Positions 26,753 through 35,044 of a stretch of DNA of 64,000 nucleotides are shown here, in pieces. The DNA is taken from positions 1,674,001 through 1,738,000 of the forward strand of contig NZ_AP017560.1 in NCBI RefSeq assembly GCF_003967015.1. Reading direction: 5' to 3'. How positions within the stretch are numbered: position 1 is the first letter of the stretch; every line of letters begins with the position of its first letter. The position numbers and the translations under genes were made by a program. Source of the stretch: Pseudanabaena sp. ABRG5-3 (GTDB lineage Bacteria; Cyanobacteriota; Cyanobacteriia; Pseudanabaenales; Pseudanabaenaceae). Under the pieces are notes generated by a model. It was given only the letters and a program-made list of their open reading frames with translations. It was not told the origin of the DNA and did not search any database.

Positions 26753-26888
26753 CTGATGTTACGTGGAACCATCACTCAGTAAGTTAATCGTGTGCACAGT
26801 AGGGGCGGATTTAGTTGATAATTCTGGGCTAAAGCAAGATCTATATGCAAAACCCGCCCCTACTTTAGAAATTTCCACGTAACATCAG
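26753..26888. mobile_element. MITE-like element, copy 2
   Basis: A 136-bp element with perfect 16-base terminal inverted repeats (CTGATGTTACGTGGAA at 26753-26768 and its complement at 26873-26888) and an inner inverted repeat around AGTAGGGGCGG and CCCGCCCCTACT. It is collinear with copy 1 at 7588-7718. The better-preserved ends suggest that it is the younger copy. It lies between two plus-strand genes and could fold into a large hairpin in the RNA. Confidence 0.8.
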
Positions 26889-26971
26889 AACTAATTTAAA
26901 AGTGCTTCTCTGCAACACTTTTAAAAATAAATACTTGAGCAGATTTCTGTAGTTTCTGGGTGGAACTTTAA

Positions 26972-27706
26972 ATGACTTATTCTCTGCGAATAGTAGATAT
27001 GGCTGAAAGCGATCGCCCCCGTGAGAGATTGCTCAGTCAGGGAGTTCGCAGTCTATCCAATGCCGAATTAATCGCCATTCTCTTAGGTACAGGACAGGGA
27101 GCAGGCAAACTCTCGGCTGTGGGGCTAGGACAGCTAATCCTGCAAACCATCGGTAAAGATCGGAATAGTGATCCTGTGGCTGCGTTGCAAACTGTATCTC
27201 CAGAGGAACTGATGCAAATTGAGGGGGTAGGCCCTGCTAAAGCAACGGCAATTTTGGCTGCGATCGAATTGGGTAAACGCGCACTCTATGCGAAGTTACC
27301 TGATTTAACTGAAGTTACGGAACCTGCGATCGCGGCAGCGGCTCTTAGCCAAGATCTGATGTGGCAACCCCAAGAGCGTCTAGCTGTAGTCATGCTCGAC
27401 AACAAAAATCGGATCATCGCCCAACGGATCATCACGATTGGTACGGCAACAGAAACTCTCGCCCATCCCCGTGATATTTTCCGAGAGGTTTTAAAAAGTG
27501 GTGCAGTCAGGCTCATCGTGGCGCACAATCATCCATCGGGCAATACAACACCGAGTCCTGAAGATATCAAGCTCACGCGCCAATTACTGGAAGCGGCAAG
27601 AATGTTGAGTCTTCCGCTGTTAGATCATTTAATTTTGGGAAATGGAACCTTTTCTAGTATTCGTGAACTTTCAACATTATGGAAAGAAGTTCCACAATCA
27701 GAATAG
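26972..27706 (+). CDS. radC: RadC family protein (JAB1/MPN-like)
   Basis: The 244-aa protein has the N-terminal helix-hairpin-helix region ([20 protein letters not shown]) and the C-terminal JAB domain with the metal motif [14 protein letters not shown] (185-198: H185, H187, D198) preceded by a conserved Glu in FREVL. Despite its name the protein is not firmly linked to DNA repair; it is a predicted Zn-dependent isopeptidase-like or DNA-processing protein. The start ATG is 225 bases after the previous gene, across the MITE. The stop codon lies inside the terminator stem. Confidence 0.95.
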   Translation: MTYSLRIVDMAESDRPRERLLSQGVRSLSNAELIAILLGTGQGAGKLSAVGLGQLILQTIGKDRNSDPVAALQTVSPEELMQIEGVGPAKATAILAAIELGKRALYAKLPDLTEVTEPAIAAAALSQDLMWQPQERLAVVMLDNKNRIIAQRIITIGTATETLAHPRDIFREVLKSGAVRLIVAHNHPSGNTTPSPEDIKLTRQLLEAARMLSLPLLDHLILGNGTFSSIRELSTLWKEVPQSE

Positions 27707-27740
27707 AGAAAGGCGGCGCATTGCGCCGCCTTTCTCTATT
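27702..27740 (+). terminator. radC terminator hairpin containing the stop codon
   Basis: Perfect 18-base arms (27702-27719 and 27723-27740) around loop ATT. The radC TAG (27704-27706) is inside the left arm. The GC-rich inner stem (GGCGGCGC) resembles the AGGACATAAAACCC family cores but lacks its flanks. Confidence 0.75.
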
Positions 27741-27770
27741 ACCGAGTAAAACACGATAAATCAGAAACAA

Positions 27771-28241
27771 CTAGCGAGGGGTTCCTTGTCTTGCGTTGCG
27801 GCGCTCTTTGCGTTGTTGCTGCATTTGTTCAAGTTGTTGCTTCTGTTCAGGAGTCAACACACTCTGTACTTGTGACTTGGTATCTTGCATGATTGCTTTT
27901 AACTGTTGCTTTTGAGCATCGGTTAGGTTCAACGACTTACGGACACCCTTGCGATCGCCAGACTGACGAGCTTGTTCCATAATTGCGCGTTGTTCAGGAG
28001 TGAATACACTTTGACGACGAGCCTTGGCACTCTCATGAATGGTCTTGATTTGAGCTTTCTGAGCATCGGTCAAGTTTAGCTTTTTCCAGCCTTCACCTTG
28101 ATGAGGCTTGCGTTTTTCGGTACGGGTTGTAGTTGGGCTTTGAGTAGAATCTTGTGCTGAAACAATGCTAGGAATTGTTGCTGCACCAACTGCCATACTT
28201 ACACATGCGATCGCCAAAACTTTTTTGATATCACGAAACAT
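27771..28241 (-). CDS. Spy/CpxP-like periplasmic LTxxQ protein
   Basis: The 156-aa protein begins with a signal peptide (MFRDIKKVLAIACVSMAVGA, cleavage after VSA) and contains two copies of the LTxxQ repeat: LNLTDAQKAQIKTIHESAKA and LNLTDAQKQQLKAIMQDTKS, each followed by a TPEQ turn. This is the pattern of Spy and CpxP, small helical periplasmic proteins that act as ATP-independent chaperones or stress-signal modulators. The C-terminus is rich in Arg and Gln. There is no adjacent Cpx-type two-component system. It converges on radC. Confidence 0.85.
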   Translation of the reverse strand: MFRDIKKVLAIACVSMAVGAATIPSIVSAQDSTQSPTTTRTEKRKPHQGEGWKKLNLTDAQKAQIKTIHESAKARRQSVFTPEQRAIMEQARQSGDRKGVRKSLNLTDAQKQQLKAIMQDTKSQVQSVLTPEQKQQLEQMQQQRKERRNARQGTPR

Positions 28242-28321
28242 TTGGTTTTCCCCTTTTTGGAAGGCTTAATTATCTGTACGAGGGTTTGGACAAGTGTGGC
28301 GATCAAAAGGTTCAAAAGAAA

Positions 28322-28441
28322 TTTATAGCCGTAGCCATTCTTTTTAGGACACAAAACCAGAAAGCGAGTTGCGGCGCTTCGCGCCGTAACTCGCTTCTTG
28401 GGTTTTGATTTTGTCCTAATACAGGCGGCTACGGCTATAAA
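28322..28441. repeat. Nested palindromic element of about 120 bp (AGGACA family)
   Basis: Three nested levels of symmetry are visible. The outer arms TTTATAGCCGTAGCC (28322-28336) and its complement (28427-28441) are perfect. The middle arms are TAGGACACAAAACC and GGTTTTGATTTTGTCCTA. The inner hairpin (28359-28377 and 28381-28398, loop TTC) has the AGCGAGTTGCGGCGC core. It is the most complete member of the family also seen at 7754, 16199 and 39444. It lies downstream of the coiled-coil gene and upstream of the Spy-like gene. Confidence 0.78.
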
Positions 28442-28458
28442 AGAGTCCTGTGCGTAAT

Positions 28459-28887
28459 TTAGCCAGCACAGCCTCTTAAAATTACGCCGATAATTATGCC
28501 GATGCCGACAAAACGAACGACTTGCCAAAAAGATTCATGTAAACTGCTCCATGAGATCAGCCGACTTTCTAGATCCGCTTCGATTTGTTCGAGGCGATCG
28601 CTAATTTGCTGAAGTTGTTGCTGTAGAGATTCTTGCAGAGGATTTGCTAGCGACTTTCCAGTACTTGAGTTCGGCTTGCGGCGAATTTTGGAATTCTTAT
28701 TTTTCCGAGGGCGATCGCCAGCAATTTCTTGAATTTGCGATCTAATTTGTTCCTGTTGTGCTTGGAGTTCATGCTTTTCGTGCAGGTCGCGACGAACTTG
28801 ATGCAAGCGTTGCTCGATTTCTTCTAAGGATTCTCTAGTTTCTTGGAGTTGAGTTTCAAGATCGCTCCAATCAGAAATTTCTGTCAC
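28459..28887 (-). CDS. Coiled-coil protein with C-terminal membrane anchor
   Basis: The frame is open from 29055, but the upstream part covers the kinase stop and a hairpin, so the start is taken as the GTG at 28887, giving 142 aa (VTEISDWSDLETQLQETRES); an ATG at 28992 is an alternative. The protein is a long coiled coil rich in Glu, Gln and Arg, broken by a basic segment (RPRKNKNSKIRRKPNSS), then a second coiled coil and a hydrophobic tail VVRFVGIGIIIGVILRGCAG, which predicts a tail anchor. I do not recognise the family. It follows the Ser/Thr kinase gene on the same strand and may belong to its operon. Confidence 0.6.
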   Translation of the reverse strand: MTEISDWSDLETQLQETRESLEEIEQRLHQVRRDLHEKHELQAQQEQIRSQIQEIAGDRPRKNKNSKIRRKPNSSTGKSLANPLQESLQQQLQQISDRLEQIEADLESRLISWSSLHESFWQVVRFVGIGIIIGVILRGCAG

Positions 28888-28989
28888 AACATCAATGTAG
28901 TAAATGGCAAGTAAAGAGTAAAGGCTTGAGGTAATACCTTTAATAACTTGAATTTTACAGTGATTCGCACTCTGGATTATAGGGATTTT

Positions 28990-29010
28990 CATTTTGTCGT
29001 AGACAAAATG
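28990..29010 (-). terminator. Short hairpin after the Ser/Thr kinase gene
   Basis: Nine-base arms CATTTTGTC and GACAAAATG around the loop GTA, 5 bases after the kinase stop codon on the minus strand. It is AT-rich and has no long U-tract, so it is at most a weak or partial terminator. Confidence 0.4.
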
Positions 29011-29015
29011 ATCTT

Positions 29016-30656
29016 CTAGAGACATATTGGCTTGGTGCGATTGGCAGCAACCCAACCTTCTATTGGTGTAGAAATTTGTAACCAGCCTTGTTTTTCAACC
29101 TTAACCGTGATTTGTGTCCCATTATCGAGAGTCCCCACGATCGCATAGTCTTTGCCTGCACCTGTGCGGACATTAATGGGTGGATTTGGGTCGGAAATTA
29201 TGCGTTTACTATAGTCACACTTCGCTTCTTGGAGATTATTAGAGCTAGGATTTGATAAGTTTACATTTCGACTGTTACGAGCTTGAAAATCACGAATATA
29301 TGCAACATTCTTGATCTCAATCGGTGTTAGGAGATCTTCAGGAAATTGGTTGGGTTGGTATGTGGGGTTATACCAAGGTTGTTTACTAAAATAAGCCTGC
29401 AATTCAGGATCTTGAAAGCGACGACCATATCTCGCAAACACTTCATTACGCATGATGTCTAGCTCAAATGCACTCTTATTGATCAAATCCTGATCAGCAA
29501 TCTCCCGTTCCGACAAAAATAAATATTGGGGACTAGGGGAAATGGCACTGATATTGACTTCACTTTTTGGGGCAGGTGATGGACGGAAGAATATAACCGC
29601 CCCCGTAGCCATAATTCCTGATACTAAAGCGATCGCCCCAATTCCTAGCCAATTTTTGGGCTTGGATGGCAAATGATCTCTGGGGGCAATGGTTGGTGTC
29701 ACCTCATCGCTAAACCTCGCGATCGCCGTTAAATCTTGAGTATTTGTTGAAGTACTGCTTTGAATAGGGTTAGATAGAATGGTTGGTGCGATTGGTATAT
29801 ACAAATTTTGGATATCTGCTAATGCTTCAGATGCAGACTGGTAGCGATCGCGAAAGTCATACTTTACGAGTTTATTGATTACTCGTGCCAACTCATCACT
29901 AATCTGGGTACGATATTTTGTCGTCGCATGGGTGGGAGATTGTCGCCATGCTAGTTCACCTGTCTCCATGTCTTCTGACAATAAACTGGGGGGAACTCCT
30001 GTCAAACCTTGGATCGCAATTACCCCCACGGCATAGAGATCGCTACAGGGACGGGGCTTGCCGATCGCTTGCTCGTTGGGCATATAGCCATCAGTGCCAA
30101 TCGCCACCGTCGAAGCGATTACCGTTGCCGTCTCCACTTGTTTGACTGCCCCAAAATCAATCAGAACTAATTTGCCATCGGAGCGCCGCCGCATTAAGTT
30201 CGCAGGTTTAATATCACGATGGATAGCTCCCTGTTGATGTACAAAAACTAAAATTTCTAGTACATCTAATAAAAAAGCGATCGCCTGTGCTTCATTCATT
30301 CGCCCCACAGGATAACCATCTTCCGAGCGTTCTGTGGCGATTAATTCATTGGTCAGTTCATAACCATCAATTAACTCTTGAACTAGATAAAATTCATGGG
30401 CTTCTTCAAAATGAGCCAGCAATCGCGGAATACGATCATGACTGCCTAACTTGTGTAGAATTCGCGCTTCTGCCTCAAAAAGACGACTCGCAATTTGCAA
30501 GATATTGGCATCGCTAGTTGCAGGTTTTAAGCGTTTGACTACACATTTGGGATGATCGGGTAGTTGCAGGTCTTTCGCTAAAAATGTTTGTCCAAACCCT
30601 CCACTGCCAAGGTTTTGGATGATTTGATATCGCTGACTAATTACAGTATCAATCAT
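29016..30656 (-). CDS. Serine/threonine protein kinase with YARHG and SH3 domains
   Basis: The start is the ATG at 30656 (546 aa, MIDTVISQRYQIIQNLGSGG). The kinase domain (about 10-285) has the Gly-rich loop LGSGGFG, Lys41, the catalytic loop HRDIKPAN (146-153) and DFG (167-169), so it is active by sequence. One membrane helix follows at about 337-357. The extracytoplasmic part has a YARHG domain (about 380-455; DIMRNEVFARYGRRFQDPEL) and a bacterial SH3 domain (about 475-540; NVRTGAGKDYAIVGTLDNGT), which may bind the cell wall. It lies 84 bases downstream of the GAF protein gene and upstream of the coiled-coil gene, all on the minus strand. Confidence 0.92.
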   Translation of the reverse strand: MIDTVISQRYQIIQNLGSGGFGQTFLAKDLQLPDHPKCVVKRLKPATSDANILQIASRLFEAEARILHKLGSHDRIPRLLAHFEEAHEFYLVQELIDGYELTNELIATERSEDGYPVGRMNEAQAIAFLLDVLEILVFVHQQGAIHRDIKPANLMRRRSDGKLVLIDFGAVKQVETATVIASTVAIGTDGYMPNEQAIGKPRPCSDLYAVGVIAIQGLTGVPPSLLSEDMETGELAWRQSPTHATTKYRTQISDELARVINKLVKYDFRDRYQSASEALADIQNLYIPIAPTILSNPIQSSTSTNTQDLTAIARFSDEVTPTIAPRDHLPSKPKNWLGIGAIALVSGIMATGAVIFFRPSPAPKSEVNISAISPSPQYLFLSEREIADQDLINKSAFELDIMRNEVFARYGRRFQDPELQAYFSKQPWYNPTYQPNQFPEDLLTPIEIKNVAYIRDFQARNSRNVNLSNPSSNNLQEAKCDYSKRIISDPNPPINVRTGAGKDYAIVGTLDNGTQITVKVEKQGWLQISTPIEGWVAANRTKPICL

Positions 30657-30740
30657 GCAGTTTTGTATGAGTCCACAATGCAACCTTACAATGCTTTGCC
30701 CTAAAGCACCAGAGCTATATTTGATTGATAATGCTTATGC

Positions 30741-33425
30741 CTAAACATAGCGAGATCGCTCGATCCTTAATGCTTCAGTAGCCCTTTGAGCTTCGATCGC
30801 TACCTGTGATAGGCAAGCATAAATTAACACCACATAATTAGCTCTCACCGCCGATTCAAGCTGGCGACATTGATAGGATAGGGGCAATGCACCGATATAG
30901 TCACTACTTGAGCGCAATGTATTCAATATTTGCAATAGGCGTGGATGATCATTGATGGCGATTGCCTTGTCAATGGCTTGTACTAGCTTTGGAGTTTCTT
31001 CTAAATAGCTATCAATTACATTTAACAAGAAATTGATGCCCTTACTGTCATTACCTGCGATCGCTAAAATCGTTTCCATAAATTGCGGTTCTATGGCAGG
31101 GTCGCGCTCCTCGTCGTAAATATCAGGTCTTGAGGTTTCTAAATCCGCTTGAGAAAGTTTCTCTTGATCTGATGGAGCTAACTCTTCTAGTCTCTCATCT
31201 ACATCTTTTATTTCTTCCTTCTCCTGTCCTATTGTTAGAGTGCTAATTTCCACTTCAGATGTTGATTCATTTCCATGTTCTGTATTATTTTCGGCAATAT
31301 TTTTTGTAATCGATTCTTGCTCAATATTTTCTGTTGTCTCCATTGCAAGAGATTCGGTCGCTTCTAGTTCCGTAGATAAGGAAGTTGTGGTCTCTACAAT
31401 TTCTCCTGCCTCATCTTCAGACTCCGATTCAATTTCTGAGGTGATTGGTTCCTGATCAGGTTGGGCTAAGCCATCTGATGTTGCGGCAATCTCAGAATTT
31501 GCGTCTGACTTAGCCTGATCTTCACTACTACTTGTCTCGCATGGCTCTGTTGCGAGTGCCTCTTCCTCAGAGTCATCTACCTTAATACTTTCTACATCCA
31601 AGGCCTTTGGTGCGACTAGAGCTTCTAGAGCCAATGGTTCTAGGTCTGAGACCTCTGCAATTAGTCTTGATTCGTTAGTGATTGGGTCCAATCGCTCTGG
31701 GGCGATCGTTTCTTGTTGATTCGTCTCTATCTCAACATTTGCAGGAGATGGTAAATCTAGGATTTCTGGCTCAACTATTTTCTCTGCGTCAAGACTCTTG
31801 ATCTTAAAAGTTTCTAAAACTTCAGATTCCTTCTCACTTACTTCTTCAGATTTAACAATGGTTGTCTCTTCTTCAGATTGCGGTTCAGGCTCATCTACAG
31901 CTTCAGACTGGTTAACAATTATCTCTTCGCGTTGAGACTCCTCTGCCTCAGACTCAGATATGTTTTCTACTTTAGTAGTAGTCTCTTCAGGTTCATTTAC
32001 TTCTTTTGCCTCGTTAACAATTACCTCTTCAGGTTCATTTATTTCTTTGATCTCATGAACAATTACCTCTTCAGTCTCAACTTTTCCGAATTCTAATGCA
32101 CTTTCAGCTATTTGAGTCTCTTCTGTATCAGTGCTATTAGTAGTATTCTCTTGAACAATCTCCAAACATTCTTCATCTCTAGTTAACTCTTCTGCATCAA
32201 CTGGATGAGAAATGATCGTTGCCTGCTCATCTGTATTTGCAGTTTCTTCTTCTGGTTCAATATCTTCAGAATCTTCAGGTTCTCCAGAGTCCTCATTTGA
32301 TGATGGTTTGATATCCTGAATCAAAAATAAGCGTGGCAGACCATTCTGAGATATTGCAATATATTCAGAATCGATAATCTCATCTTCATCAACAATGTCT
32401 TCTACGTCTTCGATATCTTCGTCTGATTCACCAATCTCTTCGTCCAAATCTTGATCTACTAGATGTTCTACTGGGCTAATAGGCTCAATATGATCTTCTA
32501 CTTCTAAATCTTTCTGATCATCATCCTCTAAATCATCACTGTTGTTCTCCATCTCTTCTGTCGTTACATCTTGGGAAAACATCGTGATGAGTGGTTCATC
32601 TATATCTGAGATTAAAGAACTTGGCGCTTCAGTAATTAGCGGTTGAGTTTCACTCTCGATAATTTCGGCAACTGTTTTTTGTAAACTATCTAGTTCAACT
32701 TTTAGCGTTTGCAAATCTTCGGCTAAGGTTTGAGACTGTTGCCGTAGATTGGCTAAGGAGATGGCAATCCCAATCTGAGCGGCAACTAGGGACAGAGAAG
32801 TGCGATCGCTTTCTGACCAAACATGATAAGCAGTCCCATGAAAAGCAACTAATGTCCCCCATGCGTCATGTCCTGCATAAATTTTGTTCGCGGTATAGGA
32901 AGATATGCCAATCTGTTCAAGCAGTGTGACGATATGCGAAGATAAGCTCGAACTACGGATACTGTCAACGATTTGGGCAGATTGTTCTGTTTGCATAGAA
33001 TCAATCATATGCCGCGCTAATAGAAGCTGTCTTTCGGGCATATCCGCAATAGACACCATCCCTGATGCGATCGCATCAGTAACAAACTCACCACGCCCAT
33101 CGGGATAACGACGAAAAATGGCGACTCGATCAACTTGGAGGAGTTTCTGTGCAACTTGGACAGCTACCTGTAAAACTAGCTCTAAGGATGGCGATCGCTG
33201 AATGGCATCGGCAAGCTGGGCGAGTGCTTTTTCTCTAGCAATAATATTGCTAAAAGCATTGGTGGTCTCCGTCTCCGTATCTGGCACGGACATGAGCTTT
33301 TTGTATCGTTCTTCCCAGCTCAGTTGATGAACACGTTCCTGCTGCACCAAAATTGCTTTGAGGCGTTCATAGGCAGCGCGATCGCGGCATAGGTGGCGAA
33401 TTTGATCTAAGAGGGTAGAATCCAT
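30741..33425 (-). CDS. GAF-domain protein with long acidic linker and degenerate HPt domain
   Basis: The 894-aa protein starts with a helical segment and a GAF domain (about 70-225; LELVLQVAVQVAQKLLQVDR, IYAGHDAWGTLVAFHG), like the phytochrome-related GAFs of cyanobacteria but with no chromophore Cys obvious. Then come some 480 residues that are extremely rich in Glu, Asp, Ser and Thr, with degenerate repeats such as VIVNEAKEVNEPEE. The C-terminus (about 775-875) aligns with an HPt domain (LNTLRSSSDYIGALPLSYQC then RQLESAVRA), but the phospho-acceptor His of the AHTLKGSS motif is Asn835. It should therefore not accept phosphate. The gene precedes the Ser/Thr kinase gene, which suggests that it is a substrate or scaffold. 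The overall function is unknown. Confidence 0.75.
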   Translation of the reverse strand: MDSTLLDQIRHLCRDRAAYERLKAILVQQERVHQLSWEERYKKLMSVPDTETETTNAFSNIIAREKALAQLADAIQRSPSLELVLQVAVQVAQKLLQVDRVAIFRRYPDGRGEFVTDAIASGMVSIADMPERQLLLARHMIDSMQTEQSAQIVDSIRSSSLSSHIVTLLEQIGISSYTANKIYAGHDAWGTLVAFHGTAYHVWSESDRTSLSLVAAQIGIAISLANLRQQSQTLAEDLQTLKVELDSLQKTVAEIIESETQPLITEAPSSLISDIDEPLITMFSQDVTTEEMENNSDDLEDDDQKDLEVEDHIEPISPVEHLVDQDLDEEIGESDEDIEDVEDIVDEDEIIDSEYIAISQNGLPRLFLIQDIKPSSNEDSGEPEDSEDIEPEEETANTDEQATIISHPVDAEELTRDEECLEIVQENTTNSTDTEETQIAESALEFGKVETEEVIVHEIKEINEPEEVIVNEAKEVNEPEETTTKVENISESEAEESQREEIIVNQSEAVDEPEPQSEEETTIVKSEEVSEKESEVLETFKIKSLDAEKIVEPEILDLPSPANVEIETNQQETIAPERLDPITNESRLIAEVSDLEPLALEALVAPKALDVESIKVDDSEEEALATEPCETSSSEDQAKSDANSEIAATSDGLAQPDQEPITSEIESESEDEAGEIVETTTSLSTELEATESLAMETTENIEQESITKNIAENNTEHGNESTSEVEISTLTIGQEKEEIKDVDERLEELAPSDQEKLSQADLETSRPDIYDEERDPAIEPQFMETILAIAGNDSKGINFLLNVIDSYLEETPKLVQAIDKAIAINDHPRLLQILNTLRSSSDYIGALPLSYQCRQLESAVRANYVVLIYACLSQVAIEAQRATEALRIERSRYV

Positions 33426-33659
33426 GTTTGCAAACGACTATCCTCGATAGTATTCCAGCATTTTCTAGATAAGGTCAGATAGTTGTTACCTAACCTAGAC
33501 AATGGATTTTAACTAACTTGATTTCGCGATCGCATGAGACACAAAGCGTAACTTTAGATCGGATTTTGTTTTTGCCGTAAGGCTTGTCTATGCGAGTTTT
33601 GACTGTAAAAACAAGTTAAGATCGTATTTTGTTTGCAAATCGACTTTAAGTTAAAAAAT

Positions 33660-34295
33660 ATGGTGCGCTATACGCTTGCCCAGAGTCCTGAAGTTGTCTT
33701 GACCGTTGCTGGCAAAGATTCGCCAAAAGCACGCGACAAGGCAATGGCAGAACTGATTGAATTAATGGACTCAGGCAAACTCGATACCGATCTTGCCGAT
33801 GGCTTTAGTCCCGACCAATTTATCGAAGTGAGAGAACTTTCCATGTCTGAAGATCGTGAAGATCCCATTACCCAAGCGGTACAAATCCTCAATAATCTCG
33901 CAACCCTCAAAATCAAAGTTCAAGAATTACGATCTGATGCAATGCAGGTGCGATCGCAAATTGACATTTTGTTTAGCGATGAAATCGTATCTGAGGAACA
34001 AATCAATAGTATTAAGGAAGGTTTTAAAACCCTCAAAAACTTTGCTCAGCTTAATATGAAGTTTCTCGATGCGCGATCGCAAGCTGAAAATGCCCGTCAA
34101 GTTCTCGATGAAGCGCTCAAGTCTCCCAACTCTGAAGCTAAAGCTCCCGAAATTGTGGCTGAAGTTCCTGCACCTGTAGAAAGTGAGACTAATGCTAATG
34201 AAACTGATGACACGGAAGTTACTAGTGAGTCTGTGACAGAAGTTGAAAATGCGATCGTGGAAGTGCCTGTAAGCAAATCCACCAAGAAAAAATAA
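33660..34295 (+). CDS. Conserved cyanobacterial hypothetical protein
   Basis: The ATG at 33660 begins VRYTLAQSPEVVLTVAGKDS; the frame open nine codons earlier is not supported. The 211-aa protein has an N-terminal alpha/beta part (KARDKAMAELIELMDSGKLD, FSPDQFIEVREL), a central coiled coil (LNNLATLKIKVQELRSDAMQ) and an acidic, Ala/Glu/Val-rich low-complexity tail ending in KSTKKK. No signal peptide or membrane helix is seen. The N-terminal domain looks conserved in filamentous cyanobacteria but I know no function. It is monocistronic and followed by a strong terminator. Confidence 0.65.
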   Translation: MVRYTLAQSPEVVLTVAGKDSPKARDKAMAELIELMDSGKLDTDLADGFSPDQFIEVRELSMSEDREDPITQAVQILNNLATLKIKVQELRSDAMQVRSQIDILFSDEIVSEEQINSIKEGFKTLKNFAQLNMKFLDARSQAENARQVLDEALKSPNSEAKAPEIVAEVPAPVESETNANETDDTEVTSESVTEVENAIVEVPVSKSTKKK

Positions 34296-34300
34296 CCTCA

Positions 34301-34329
34301 AAAAAAGCAGCACGAAGTGCTGCTTTTTT
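34301..34329 (+). terminator. Rho-independent terminator
   Basis: Perfect 13-base arms (34301-34313 and 34317-34329), loop GAA, GC-rich centre GCAGCAC and a run of seven T. It lies 5 bases after the stop codon of the preceding gene and is the most classical intrinsic terminator of the window. Confidence 0.9.
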
Positions 34330-34438
34330 TGTTTTTGCAGTAGGACTAAAATTGATCTAGTAGTCTAGGATGGGCGGCATAAAGTGTCAGCCATCTTAAC
34401 CACCAAAAATTCTTTATATAAATTAAATTCCTTGAATT

Positions 34439-35020
34439 ATGGTTGCTTTACCCGATCGCCTATTGATGACCTATGAAGAATATCTCGCTTGGGAATCAAC
34501 TCAAGAAATGCGCCATGAATTTTGCGATGGTGAAGTTATCGCTATGGCAGGCGGTAGTCGTAACCATAATCGAGTCTCAGGAAATTTTTTCAAATTACTA
34601 GATGAAAAATTTGCCGATCGCTCCTGCGAAGTTTACATTGCTGATGTTAAGGTGCAGGTACAGCCAAGACGCAAATATTTTTATCCTGATGTGGTGGTTA
34701 CTTGCGATGAACGTGATCGCCAAGATCCGCAAGTAGTGAGTTTTCCTTGTCTGATTATCGAAGTTATTTCACCTTCGACCGAAGGATTTGATCGTGGCTT
34801 CAAATTTTCGCAATATCGCGGTTTCGAGACCTTGCAAGAGTATGTTTTAGTGCAAGTCGAACAGCCAATTGTGGAAGTATTTCAGCGCAATGATCAGGGG
34901 CAATGGGTATTTTTTGAGTATGGCATAGGCGATCAAATATTCCTCAAATCGGCCAATGTCGAGATAGCAGTAAGCGATATATATCGACAAATTCAATTTG
35001 AGGAAAAGCCTGAAGATTAG
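34439..35020 (+). CDS. Uma2 family protein (DUF820, PD-(D/E)XK fold)
   Basis: The 193-aa protein shows LLMTYEEYLAWESTQEMRHE then FCDGEVIAMAGGS, VQPRRKYFYPDVVVTCDERD and CLIIEVISPSTEGFDRG, the typical Uma2 blocks with the acidic residues of the PD-(D/E)XK fold. The C-terminal part carries YVLVQVEQPIVEVFQRNDQG, as in the rest of the family. It is a relative of the gene at 22408-23028. Its role is unknown; the family is expanded in cyanobacteria, and a mobile or regulatory function has been suggested but not shown. It is a single-gene unit. Confidence 0.88.
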   Translation: MVALPDRLLMTYEEYLAWESTQEMRHEFCDGEVIAMAGGSRNHNRVSGNFFKLLDEKFADRSCEVYIADVKVQVQPRRKYFYPDVVVTCDERDRQDPQVVSFPCLIIEVISPSTEGFDRGFKFSQYRGFETLQEYVLVQVEQPIVEVFQRNDQGQWVFFEYGIGDQIFLKSANVEIAVSDIYRQIQFEEKPED

Positions 35021-35044
35021 AAAATAAGCTTCGTATTTTCTAAC

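Noticed and set aside
31800-32100. Plus-strand hydrophobic frames inside the acidic linker of the GAF protein
   Set aside because: They are the antisense of Glu-rich codons, which gives Phe/Leu-rich false membrane proteins.
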